A DNA stretch of 64,000 nt. Source: Ixodes scapularis (lineage: Eukaryota > Arthropoda > Arachnida > Ixodida > Ixodidae). Below the pieces are notes generated by a model, which saw nothing but the letters and a program-made list of their open reading frames with translations, ran no database searches and was not told the DNA's origin. The stretch spans positions 15,315,085 to 15,379,084 of the forward strand of contig NW_024609839.1 in the NCBI RefSeq assembly GCF_016920785.2, written 5' to 3'. A program made the translations under genes and the position numbers. Position 1 is the stretch's first letter. Every line of letters starts with the position of its first letter. Below, piece by piece: positions 46,229-57,008 of the stretch.

Positions 46229-49200
46229 CTACAGAGTGTATTGTGACCCTGGGTACTTGAAGAGGGAGTGGCGAGCCTTACAAAAAGTGTTTACGGGACG
46301 GGAATTCATGCCAGCGTGCGTACCCTAACATGTCCGGTGCTTTTACCCCAACCCACCTGGTGTTGCCTAAATGGGACACACGTTGAAATAAACAGTGCTG
46401 GGGGCTGTCAGACCGTTGTTTTTGTTCTGAAATTTGACCGAAACTCCAAATATTGAGATCTGCAAAAATCCATAATACAAAGCAGAGCCTTTTTTTTTTT
46501 TTCGGTTCCTTGCATTTTTATATTGCGTTTTGAGATCCCACTAGTGACCAGTGCCGCGTTTAGACGTCATATTGCACGTGGCCACACCGGTGACTAGAAC
46601 TCCACCTTTCCGTAAACAAAAGTTTAAAGTACAAGTTCACCCGTCAAATTTTGGGAGTGTAATTACAATATTGCGTTACTTTTTTTTAACTCGATCATTA
46701 TCTCTTCTCGAAATGGTTAATCACTTTAGTACAGTCGCCCTCTTGAGATTTCTAGGCGAGAGATGGCAAAAGCATTTTCCAAAACTGACTGTTTTACATT
46801 ACCGATTCCTTTCTTAAAGATCACTAAAATTTATTATATCACATTACAAATTACTGATTACTAAAACAATGGGCATTCTCTTCGTATTACATTTAATTTT
46901 TGCAGGTAGAGTTTGCTTGTCGATAATGAAATATCAGTCTGCTGTTGCAAACAGTGCAATGTAGGCGCAATATAATATATTACTGTCATGCCGCAACCTT
47001 GTTCAGGAAGCCGCCGTTGACAACGAGGTTTTACGATGCGCTAGTAACTCCACAGTATCTGAATCAGTGGTGTCGCCATGCTGTACTACAGCGCAACATA
47101 TGAGATGAGACCATAACCGTGCTCTCGCAAGCTCGCTTTTAATAAAAAAGAAGATAATATTTTTTTCTTTAATTCTCTACTTGTGCTTGTAAGTTGCAAC
47201 ACAGCAAGAGCTACTCAAGTCTATTGTAATGTATCACTGATATCCGATAAGCTGAGGTGGCGTAACCTGTGCAGCATAAAATGCTTTGACGGAATCGTTT
47301 GTTCTCAGGTTCACACGTGAGGTGCGAGCTAACCTAACCTATACCTACAGCCAAGAATAAAGGCTCCGAGCATTAATTGGAATGCGACGGAAGCACTTCG
47401 ACTTTCCGGACTGCCGTGACTATATCTGGAATGACTTCTCTAATCGAGGTGAACACACGCACACATATACCGAAGGCACTGTTGAAGTCTCAGGGGCTCG
47501 GGTTTGCGTATTGATTATCATTTGCGCCGATACCCGGTTTTCGCTTTGCTAAAATATTTTAACAACTGCCAGACTTGAACGGGTCAACAAAAGAACTGAT
47601 CGTTTTCACGTAGTTGGGTTAAAACTATGTGGTTAGGCTACTGTATGGGTGCACTACTAAAACCAATTATAATGACATCTAAAGCGACAATCACTTTCCT
47701 GTGTACTTTATCTTGTAAATAACACTTTTGCGATTGACATGTACTTTTGCGCGCGTGCACCGTCGGCAAAAGTCGCACCATTAAATGATCTCCCTTCTTT
47801 TTCTTTTCTTTTTTTCTGAGCGAGAAAAAAAAAAGGGGGGGCGGGGAGAGAGAAGTTTGTTGAGGGTAAAAAATGTTGGAGATATGTGCTCTGATTGTCA
47901 TGATTGTGCATTTTTGATCACCTAACCTTTACAGCTCCCACATGAACGCGACGTCCCATGATGTCAACCGCAGAAACAGTTTGATCACTACTCGTACATC
48001 AGCCACTGCATTCGGCTTTCAGGTTATTGTGTACCTTCGTGCGTGTGTGCGTGCGTGTAACTTTGATATTTGTATCTGATGTTTGCGAGTGCATATCTCG
48101 TAATATTTTCTAGATATAGCGTTGATTTTTTTTTGTACATTCTTTCCGGAATGGTAAATCATCTAAAAATATTTTTTTACTCGAGTTTTATCACTGAAAA
48201 TATTTACAACGCTTCAAACGTGCTTCAATGTGAAAAGTTCCCCAACTTCAGCGTGCAATTAAAAAAAAAAACTTCGTTTTTCTTTTTTTTCTCGAGGAAA
48301 ATATTTTACACTATATCGCGTGGTGTTCCATTAACATGTTGCATTATTTTGTCTCCATGCGAAATGCAGCGCTTCGAAATGCACGAACTAGGTAACTTTG
48401 ACATTTTTACCCAATATTTGTGAGTTGTTATCTTGCAATGTCTTCAAGATATAGCATTGAACTATTTCTGATATGTTCTTCCCAAGAGGGCCTATCACCT
48501 ACATAAAAATCATTACACTCACTAATAACTGGACAAATTTACAGTGCGGCAAACAGCTTCCAGGGCCGAACTCGGTCCCAAGCAATAACAAAAGTTACAA
48601 GTAAAAAAAGAAAAACGATACCGACATTTTCAGAAGCTTTTATTTCTACGCCACATAGTTTTATTGTGTCCAGAGTTTGCGAGCTCAGGCTGAACTCAAG
48701 CAGGATTTACCAATGAACCACTCTAAGCGATCCATTATTCGCAAACACAAAGCAGCGTACTCTGTTACGATCCGTTCTACCTTAAAATGGACTGCAGCGG
48801 ACGCTACGAGCCATCGGAGGTAAATCAGTTCCGAGTGTGTGACACGTGACATGCGCTGAGTATGGCACGAGGCCAAATGAAGCGCTCGCAGCGCTGCATT
48901 GGCTGGAACGACCTGCAGCGTCCGGTGTGGTTCATCCCTGGGTATACAGAACATAATCTTGTACCAAAGCAGTATGTCTGACTTCTCGGATTACCCCGAA
49001 GACATCTCCAAGCAGCTCACAAAGTGTCATTGTATATTGTCAGAATGTCGAACCGGACAAAACCATTATCACGGAGTACCTTCCGCACAGGACAAGGCGA
49101 GGGGTTAAGTGCTCGCTCAAGCGTTGTGAGAGCCAGTCCTTTGAAGACAGGATATAAAGCTACGACCCTCGTGAGCCAATCGGGGCATCGGAGCAAAGCA

Positions 49201-50060
49201 CTTGACGATGTGCCATAGAAACACGATCCTCCCACGGATAGCTGTCTCGTGCGTCGCTCCCTTGCTTTGATTGGCCAACGGGGATCGTAGCTTTCGCCGT
49301 TTACCAAGTTATGGTGAAACGGAGATACACTCAGTCCGTGTAGCTTTTCTATCTGATCGTTTTTTCTGTTCCACGTATTTTTAAAGTTCAATGTCACGGT
49401 TTGAGCGGAGAACGTAACGTGGCTTTTCGAAGCTACTGGAGAATCCAGTGTATGTCTGTTATCTGTTTCAACGGTCGTTTACTTAAAAAAGCAAGCCGGG
49501 TCTTCCTGACAGAATAAAGTGCTCCTCGCCGACATTTACGATTCTGCCCTATTCCATGATTAGTTTAAGAAATAATCCAAATCCGAAAGCCCCGTTTCCA
49601 TACCCCTGCCGCAAACCCCCGCGTTTTGTCACACATCTTCAAGATCCCCGGCTTTTAAAAACCAACGCCCGCTTAACAATTTTCCAAGCTTCTCCCCTTA
49701 TATTGCTATCAACGCGTTTCTTCCTACGCATTGTATACATGATTAAGCAAGGGATGGAGTTGACAACGCGACCACAATTACTACTTTTGTGTACTTGTTT
49801 ATCGAATGCGCTCTCGTGGCCCGAAGTCGTTATAGAGCGGAAGGTAAATACACTGCCAAAATAGTCTGTACATCTGTAACAAATAATTACTAATAATAAA
49901 CAGAAACAAAGAAGCAGGTCACGGGCCACCGCAAAAACGTCACTGATGGCATTTATAATAAAGTTAGGTCATTGATATTAGCAACCAACCAGATGAGGTG
50001 GTTTTATCCGTGGACTGAGCAAGGTAGGAAAGATTAACTCGTATTTCAAATTAATGCTGG
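46229..50060. other. no gene recognised; weak cysteine-rich frame at 46.27-46.46 kb
   Basis: 46268-46456 is an open forward frame containing TCPVLLPQPTWCCLNGTH, directly beyond the MITE. It has no clear start or signal peptide and I do not assign it. About 48780-48930 (GACACGTGACATGC, GGAACGACCTGCAGCGTCCGG) resembles 52080-52215 and is a dispersed repeat. The remainder is AT-rich and unrecognised. Confidence 0.35.
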
Positions 50061-50062
50061 TG

Positions 50063-50163
50063 ATTGGGTCCGGACACTTCATCGAACGCCGTCTCATCGA
50101 AGCCATTTAATCGAACGTTATTGAATCAAACGCCATTTGATCAAAGCCGTTTAATTGAATGCT
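50063..50163. repeat. iteron array, TTCATCGAACGCC type, left orientation
   Basis: It begins ATTGGGTCCGGACAC and runs through about six degenerate 15-bp units such as CGTCTCATCGAAGCC and ATTTAATCGAACGTT. The same tip in inverse orientation ends the 54159-54303 array. Confidence 0.7.
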
Positions 50164-50677
50164 TTAAAATAGTATTTGGAGATCGTTTCTCGTTTTCGGA
50201 AATAATTCCTTTTGCATCGAAGGACAACTATATTCTATGCCATATTTTCAATTAAATGTCAGGACCAAGAAAAGAACTGCTTTTCTCCGGCAATATAATG
50301 GTAGTCGCATGAGGACAAACACGCGTACACTATGCAGTGCTCACTACCCCGCGACAACCAGAAAGTTTCTGGCTCAGTGACTTGGTGTGCGCCGCCTGTT
50401 TGTGTCACACTTGTGCTACTAAGCTTGTCTAAAGTAGGGAACACCCAAGATCACAATTGTTTTAAAGATGTCATTTACGCACGAGAAAACCAGAAAGTTT
50501 TAGATGAGGCGATGAAAGGGATAAAAAAAAGGGTACAAATATTTTTGGACATTTCATTATGCACGTAGTTCGTAGCTCAGGCTCAAATCAATCACGATTT
50601 GCACAAGAAGCTGTCTGGTTTTTGAAGCTTTCTCCCAAGCCTCCCCGTTATTTACAGACTTGGGCTTGAAACATTGG

Positions 50678-51991
50678 AATCCCGGAGAAAAGCTCACCGG
50701 AGAAAAGCTCACCGGAGAAAAGCTCACCGGAGATAAGCTCACCGGAGAAAAGCTCACCGCAAAACCGGCGGATGCGGAGAAAAGCTCACCGCTTTTTTTT
50801 TTTCTTCCATTTATTCGGAGGCTGTTGGATCACGCGTAACATATAAATTTATTATTATTAAAATTCGTCAGCTTTGTAAAAAAGAAAATGTCGTTTTTTG
50901 TAATATTTGTTAAGCTTATTCAGTATACTACTCCCAAAATAATTATTGCGGGCGAGTGTTTTGTGTGGCTTACTGTCTAGGCAACGAAAGCCTAACTGAA
51001 AACTTTATGCCTTTGAAGAACAGGAAAAACTTCGAAAACTTAATAATGTCTGCCTAAAACCTAAAAGTCAAAACTGTAAATGCCGAAAATTCGAAAGTGC
51101 ACGCGCAACAACGTGGTGCCAAAAAATCTCTTTTTGACGCTTGTGTGCACTTTTGAAAACGGTCAGTAGGAAATCGAGGCTTCTTTCTTCCACGGACATG
51201 CACGTTTCCTAGCCGCTCGTGCTGGTGTTTCCACACGGTGCCTTTGTGTGATAGTGCCCTTCTACGGTGAGCCACCCATGACCTTCAGAGGTGCACACTG
51301 GCACCGTTGTTACTCGTGACCTACATAAGAAGTAGTATTCCTTAATGTAGCGAATAGGGCGAGTTGGTAAACGTTACACATGATGAAAACCGCTCAGATG
51401 ACGACGACGGAGTGAAGACAACAAACACGACACGACGAAGTTGTTCTCGCCACTAAAGTTTTGTTAGTGAAATTAACAGAAGAAAAAAAAAACAGCGTAG
51501 CGGACACTGATTACATCAACAAACATGTACTTATCTATTAGGCAGTACACAATATTCGGAGCTGAAACGGTTCAGACACCGCTATTCATATAAGCTCGCA
51601 AAGAGCAAACCTCTTTATCTGACAGAGCTACCGACGGCGCACTGTCAGCTGTCAATAAAGCGTTGTCTTTTTTACCAGTGTACGATGTTCTGATGTTATA
51701 CTTGCGGCGTCATTAGTGTACAGAATGGGTGATTACTAATTTCTGAGGAATTAGTAAGTATGCTTATTAACTTTAAGAATATTACAAAAAAAAAAGACAT
51801 ATGTTTAATGAAGTGACTAATGCAAATTGTGTTAAATTGCCTCGTTTCAGGCAGAATCCGCTAATATAAACAAAATCGGTGAGCTTTTCTCCGCATCTGC
51901 CGGTTTTGCGGTGAGCTTTTCTCCGGTGAGCTTATCTCCGGTGAGCTTTTCTCCGGTGAGCTTTTCTCCGGTGAGCTTTTCTCCGCCGCCC
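50678..51991. mobile_element. 1.3-kb element with iterated 15-bp termini and 9-bp duplications
   Basis: The left end (50678-50791) and right end (51877-51991) are inverted copies. Both contain five 15-bp units of GGTGAGCTTTTCTCC, the same single variant unit (TTATC for TTTTC) in the same position, then a AAAACCGGC spacer and one more unit. Exact 9-bp direct repeats GAAACATTG flank it at 50669-50677 and 51992-52000. Long inverted ends with a 9-bp duplication are typical of Mutator-like or foldback elements. The interior is AT-rich without transposase; the short open frame 51054-51275 is unrecognised. Confidence 0.8.
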
Positions 51992-52000
51992 GAAACATTG

Positions 52001-52360
52001 AACCCGAACACAAGAAAGAACGCAGTGGCGACTCCTCTCCCCCCCTTCCCCCTCGAGCGCCTCGATACCATGAGACATTGGAGGTGACTCAGTGCTGGGA
52101 AAAGTGACACGTGGCATTCGGATTTGGTGCAGCAATGTGCGCCAAGGAGCGAGAAGTCGTATGAAACCCTCACAGCAGTGCATCTGCTGGAACAGCTTGT
52201 AGCGTCCGGATGTCCTACTTCCATCAAGCCCCACCTCAGCGACCCGAAGGAATTCCGCAAGCAGGCTCTAAAGCGACCCATTGTGCGTTTCAAAAACCTT
52301 GAACGGGCAATAACGTTATCACAGAGAAAAGAGTCAAAGTACAGGCTAGCTGGTGGAAGT
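52001..52360. other. dispersed repeat shared with 48.8 kb
   Basis: It contains GTGACACGTGGCATTC and CAGCTTGTAGCGTCCGGA, related to 48780-48930. No coding feature is supported. Confidence 0.4.
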
Positions 52361-52361
52361 C

Positions 52362-52534
52362 AACCATTTCGTCGTTTACCCTGAGACTGGGGTTTTTTTT
52401 TGAAGAGCAGAAGAAACAGAAAAAACAGACAGGTCTCAAACTCAGCTGAGCTGAGTTTGAGACCTGTCTGTTTTTTCTGTTTCTTCTGCTCTTCAAAAAA
52501 AAACCCCAGTCTCAGGGTAAACGACGAAATGGTT
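52362..52534. repeat. 173-bp near-perfect palindrome
   Basis: The arms of 86 bases start AACCATTTCGTCGTTTACCC and end at CAAACTCAGCT. They are exact inverse copies around a single central base as far as I could check by eye. GTTATCAC-AGAG follows the right end and occurs near 52314 on the left. Confidence 0.85.
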
Positions 52535-52916
52535 ATCACAGAGTTCCTGGTATACTGAACAAAGAAGAATGATAAGTGCACCCCCCCCCCCTTCCTCGCT
52601 TTCAGCATGAATCACACACACCCCGTTCCAGCATTGCTTCTTTCTTTTTTCTTTTTTTTTTTCATTCAATATTTCCAAGCGCGGGAGGCATGGGGTAGTG
52701 CGAGAGCGCCCTGTTTCAACGACTGCTCTTGTGAAAGATTGCATAAGTTTTGTTTTTATATATTATTATGAAGCCGCCAGTCGCTGCAGTTATGGCTTAA
52801 ATCTCTGATGAACCCGGATACTTGGCGTTTTACAAATTTAGAAATATACAAGGAGAGTCAAATGGCTCTGTCTTTATTCGCAAGGTTGTTGGATTCTTCA
52901 TACTGGGGATCCGAAC

Positions 52917-52998
52917 AATTCAGTGTAGGAAGTTTCGGTGTAGGTCGTTCCGGTGCCGACATTTCGGAGCACGGACTTTTCGGTGCAGAGACTTTTTG
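52917..52998. repeat. 15-bp iteron array, TTTCGGTGYAGG type
   Basis: Consecutive 15-bp units read CAATTCAGTGTAGGA, AGTTTCGGTGTAGGT, CGTTCCGGTGCCGAC, ATTTCGGAGCACGGA and CTTTTCGGTGCAGAG. It abuts another iteron array at 53085. Confidence 0.6.
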
Positions 52999-53084
52999 CT
53001 GCATGGATATTTTTGTGTAAATACACGTTTGGAAGTTCAAATAGCTGAGCTTTCCAGCAGGCATTGCGGACGGCTAGCGGACGT

Positions 53085-53200
53085 TTCATCGAACACCGTT
53101 TCATCGAATGAATGGACATTTCATTGAACGCCATTTCATCGAACGCCGTTTCATCGAATTGCTTAGGGCCGTTTCATCGAATTTCTCTGTATCGAGTTTT
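53085..53200. repeat. iteron array, TTTCATCGAACGCCG type, second left-oriented block
   Basis: Units ACGTTTCATCGAACA, CCGTTTCATCGAATG and ATTTCATCGAACGCC recur with two longer spacers. The orientation is the same as the 50063 array and opposite to 54159-54303. Confidence 0.65.
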
Positions 53201-53649
53201 GAGACATAACAGTGCTTTGTAGATGTTTTACCTTACATTTGTTAAGACTAAGGTAGTCACTTAAGAAACAGTCTTTAGGGTGGAGCCAAATTACTAGAAA
53301 TAAAAACCATTGGTATAAAAACAAATGGGTATGCGACTTACTGAAAAGTTTTACTCATGTACCTGTCAGAAAACATGGTACTGGAGGTAAAGGACCGGCA
53401 GTTAAAACACTTTTGAATGTCTGTCGTTTTTTTACCGGCTGTCCGGGGGTTTCGGTAATGTGCCATTCACACCAGCTCATTTGCACACTTACGCTTAGTT
53501 GAAGGTTTATTCACGAAAAGCATTCAACTGCCAGGGCAGCACGCTTATAATAAAACGATGCTCTGCCAGGAGAGCACACGAAATAAAATTTAATGATACT
53601 CTGATTATCAGCTTTATGCTCAGATTGAACGTTTCTGCTTTTTTTTTTT

Positions 53650-53996
53650 AGTTTTCAAACTCTACAGCGTCAACAGCTGCACAAAGTGTCAGCCAACATG
53701 GTTTGGGGCTACACCTGGACTGGAACCACCTCCCCTTCACTGTCAACTTTATTACCGACCCTTTTGCCTATTATGAATCATCTTCAGGACGCTTTCTTAG
53801 GAAGGCCAACCCGCACCAGACAATAGTAAAGCCCTGGGTGTACTCTGTCACCCTTTCGGATCCTCACATAACCCAAGGTTACAGGTACACGCTGTCAAAC
53901 AATAAAACACTACCCGCTTCCCAGAAAGCACATCGTGCTTTCTGTTTCTTTTGTTGTTGTTTTTTTTGTCTCATTTTTAATTGTTTCATGTGACAT
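53650..53996 (+). other. open 340-bp segment after a splice-acceptor-like site
   Basis: A T-rich tract ending in AG precedes about 53650. One frame then stays open for over 340 bases (SVSQHGLGLHLDWNHLPF onward). An AATAAA at 53903 lies inside the frame and a second near 54050 beyond it. No domain is recognised. It could be a terminal exon, a retroelement 3' end or chance. Confidence 0.25.
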
Positions 53997-54158
53997 GAAG
54001 AGGGGTCATTGTTTTATGGAGGCTTTCGTCTCGAAGCAGGACATGTTCACAATAAAACTTATCTCGTCACTGCATACTCTGATTTAAAAAAATGGATAAT
54101 TAGATGACGTTGAGTATAAAAATCAAAATAAATTGCAAAAATATTGCAAGCTGTAACA

Positions 54159-54303
54159 GCGTTCGATGAAAAAGCGTTCGATGAAACGGCTTCTATGAAA
54201 CGGCGTTCGATGAAACGGCGTTCGATGAAACGGTGTTCGATGAAACGGCTTCGATGAAACGGCGTTCGATGAAACGGCGTTCGACGAAATGTCCGGACCC
54301 AAT
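54159..54303. repeat. iteron array, right orientation
   Basis: About nine 15-bp units of CGTTCGATGAAACGG end in GTCCGGACCCAAT, the exact inverse of the tip at 50063. The intervening 4 kb contains other elements, so this may be one large interrupted element or two separate copies. Confidence 0.7.
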
Positions 54304-56215
54304 ATAAGGGATGTAATTATCGAGATGTCTTATTTGACTATGTTTTTCCCCCTAATGAAAATATACGATAGGTGTAATCAAGCAATTATTGGCCTGTGTG
54401 ATCCTGTGAGGACATGTTCATAGAAGACGTAAGGTACACGGTTATTTCGGTGTAAACGGCCCGTCATTTCTGGCAATAGCATGCTTTAATATTTTAAAGG
54501 TTAGAATATACGTCTAGGACATCTTTATTAAGATTTGTCATAATTATGTCTGGATGATAGGTATGTAACGTGCGTAAGCATACGCATATGAAGTTATTCG
54601 CATGTGTGGCTTGATAATAATATATTCCGGAAAGAATGCCAGTTTCTAGCCCTCCCAAATACTATAACGGCCACGTATCACAAGTGAGTCGTCGTATACG
54701 TAATGAAGTCTGAGGCCAGCTGCCTTCAAAAGAAATATAATCATGCACAAAGGGTAATGTGGGCCCCTTTTCTTTACAAAACGCGTGTGCTCACTGCTCT
54801 GTGACCTAATCGGCGTTGCTAGCAACGCCCCTGAGGAATCGTCGAGCACCATTGCAGTCCCTGATCCCGGCCTTCCAAAAGACGCTACACGGGGGTGCAA
54901 GTTTATTCATTGTGGTCGGAGGCGAGAAACACATGCTCTAACCCCCGTGGGGCGGTGGTGTCTGCTAAAAAGTCGAGCAGAAAGAGAAGATGACATTTTT
55001 TAATGAAGTTCGGGCAAAAAATAATCGTAAAATAAGGACAAAAGCGACTCTTTGCGTCGCTTTGTGTTCCACGACCATGCAACAAAAACTCCGCACACCA
55101 AATATTTCGAGCACCGAAATGTCCTAGACTCTTCAGACTGCTAGATGAAGCCTAAAACAAACCATTGTACTATACATGGGCTGCACCTACGCCACAGAAG
55201 AACGTCGCACGCCGGTTTCGACCATGCTGGTGGTCGAGACGACCGCGATTTGCAGCGGAGCTATGGAAGACGGTGGTGCGTTGGGCTGCAGCAAGCGCTC
55301 GCGCAACAAAAAAGAAGCGGAAACTACACGGCCAGCTTCTACCGTACTCCGGCGATCGCAACATCGGTGTGCACTGCGACGGAGATGCTGTCCAGAAAAA
55401 GAAGGCACGAATGGCATGCAGAGCCGGCTCAGGACAGACGTCGATGATGCGGCCGCTCATTATTGAGTTTGCGGGGCGCATTTATTTGTTAGCGGTGTGT
55501 GACGCACTTTCATAACGTGTTTGTGAATGCTGTGAGGGCCAATACGACACCGACGCGCTAAAGTTAGTGGCCCATGTGATGACTTTCCACTACACCACAA
55601 GTTTGTGTGGTAGAAAGAAACAGTATAGTGAGGTGTACCTTGTGTTGTTGAGCAGCGCTTCGCAAATATGGAACTCAGAAAATGTGGTTATGGTTGAGTT
55701 GGAAGTCACTTCCTAATGTACACAACTTCACCATTCGAAATAACATTCAATCTCGGCTCCTGCACCCAGCCGATCGATCGTCAAGTGGTTCTGTGTGCTT
55801 TAAAGTGTTTGCGTACAATAAAGCCTTTTTTTTCGGACAAGGTAATCAATCTCGTGACATGCGCTCTACTGGTCATGCGCTCTTGTGACGTGCACTCTAA
55901 TGGTAAGCGCGCTCCTATCGCAGCGCTCTCGAGTCGCGCGTTCTAACGTCGGCGCTCTAGTTACACTGAACTAGAATATAGGGGCAGTGGAAAAAATGTC
56001 GGCGGCGTCCCATCGGCCGTGTGAAGCCAGAAGTGCAGACTGCCGCGAGTGGCGCTGTTGTCGAAATCCGGAAGACATGGCTACTGTAACATGGGATATG
56101 GCGTCGCGTACGTTCTCGGATGGTTTCTGTAGTGTCTATGGTCGTTTTTGCAATTTGTTTTTGTGATTATCAAGTGCTTGGCATTGTGATTACATAGGTT
56201 CGAGTTTTGTCGCTA
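54304..56215. other. no gene recognised; GC-rich overlapping open frames at 55.1-55.5 kb
   Basis: Between 55145 and 55515 several frames on both strands are open at once, which reflects GC-rich composition. No domain was recognised. 55850-55960 has repeated GCGCTCT words. Confidence 0.35.
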
Positions 56216-56219
56216 TGCA

Positions 56220-56306
56220 ATGAAAACGAAGAGAAAGAAGACGGATGCGCAGCGCTACGCGCCAGCATGCAAGACTGGTTACCCCAGTTTTCACTAAATT
56301 GCGGAA
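56220..56306 (+). pseudogene. possible THAP-like first exon
   Basis: The frame from ATG 56220 reads MKTKRKKTDAQRYAPACKTG then YPSFH and a TAA. RYAP-x-C-x-x-GY resembles the start of THAP-like domains found in some arthropod transposons. The segment ends at GCGGAA followed by GTAAGC, a good splice donor. The in-frame stop indicates decay. Evidence is thin: one cysteine-glycine pattern and a donor site. Confidence 0.3.
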
Positions 56307-56463
56307 GTAAGCTTTAACCAATTTATTCATACACGTTGAAGCACCCATGAAGCATTCAAAGGCCACACTAATGAACCGCTAATATCAAAAACAGCTACGC
56401 TTGGCGCGAGCTTCGCTGGCAGGAGTGCTCCGGAATCGAACACCAGCGCCACCTGGCAGGTTC

Positions 56464-56910
56464 TACAGGGTGTCACAAAAGAAAATTTACACGGTCTTTT
56501 TTATCGCAAAAATAAACTAGGCATCGCCGAACGCTCATTCTCCGCCCAAAGGTAGAGCTAGAGGTCACAACCAGATGCCAAAGTTTCAGGCCGATCCGAT
56601 AACTTAATCAAAAGTTATAAGCGATTTTCTGAAAATTTCAATGGGAAAATGGCGGCCGACGGAGTTTTCAAACACATGGGGCTCTATGGCACCAGAAACC
56701 GAAAACGGGCAAAAATGGGCTCCATTTTCCCATTGAAATTTTCAGAAAATCACTTATAACTTTTGATTAAGTTATCGGATCGGGCTGAAACTTTGGCATA
56801 TGGTTGTGACCTCTAACGCTACCTCTGGGCGGAGAATGAGCGTTCGGCGATGCCTAGTTTATTTTTGCGGTAAAAAAGACCGTGTAAATTTTCTTTTGTG
56901 ACACCCTGTA
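56464..56910. mobile_element. 447-bp TA-flanked foldback
   Basis: The ends are CAGGGTGTCACAAAAGAAAA and its inverse, each preceded or followed by TA. The arms of about 190 bp continue through AATAAACTAGGCATCGCCGA and CGATCCGATAACTTAATCAA. The central 70 bp are unique (AGAAACCGAAAACGGGCAAA). It is non-coding and Tc1/mariner-like by TA flanks. A degraded relative lies at 21080-21612. Confidence 0.85.
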
Positions 56911-57008
56911 CACGAAGCGCCTCACCTGGAGGCCGGCTAGTGTCGTGCGCTCGAAAGGGGCATACGCGCCTTTCGAGCCTTCCAAAGGTGGACTCCCGTC
57001 GGAGTCCA

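Noticed and set aside
50557..50757. Repeat protein with VSFSP pentapeptides
   Set aside because: The pentapeptides are a reading of 15-bp iterons at a transposon end. No start context or flanking domain is present.
50669..52000. CRISPR-like array of 15-bp repeats
   Set aside because: Repeats are contiguous without spacers, the context is eukaryotic, and the two blocks are inverted ends of one element.
50063..54303. A single 4.2-kb transposon between the two ATTGGGTCCGG tips
   Set aside because: The tips match as inverted repeats, but no target duplication is visible and an independent complete element with its own duplication lies inside. Left as separate arrays.
55145..55515. Overlapping GC-rich frames as a conserved protein-coding exon
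   Set aside because: Frames are open on both strands at once and none contains a recognisable motif.
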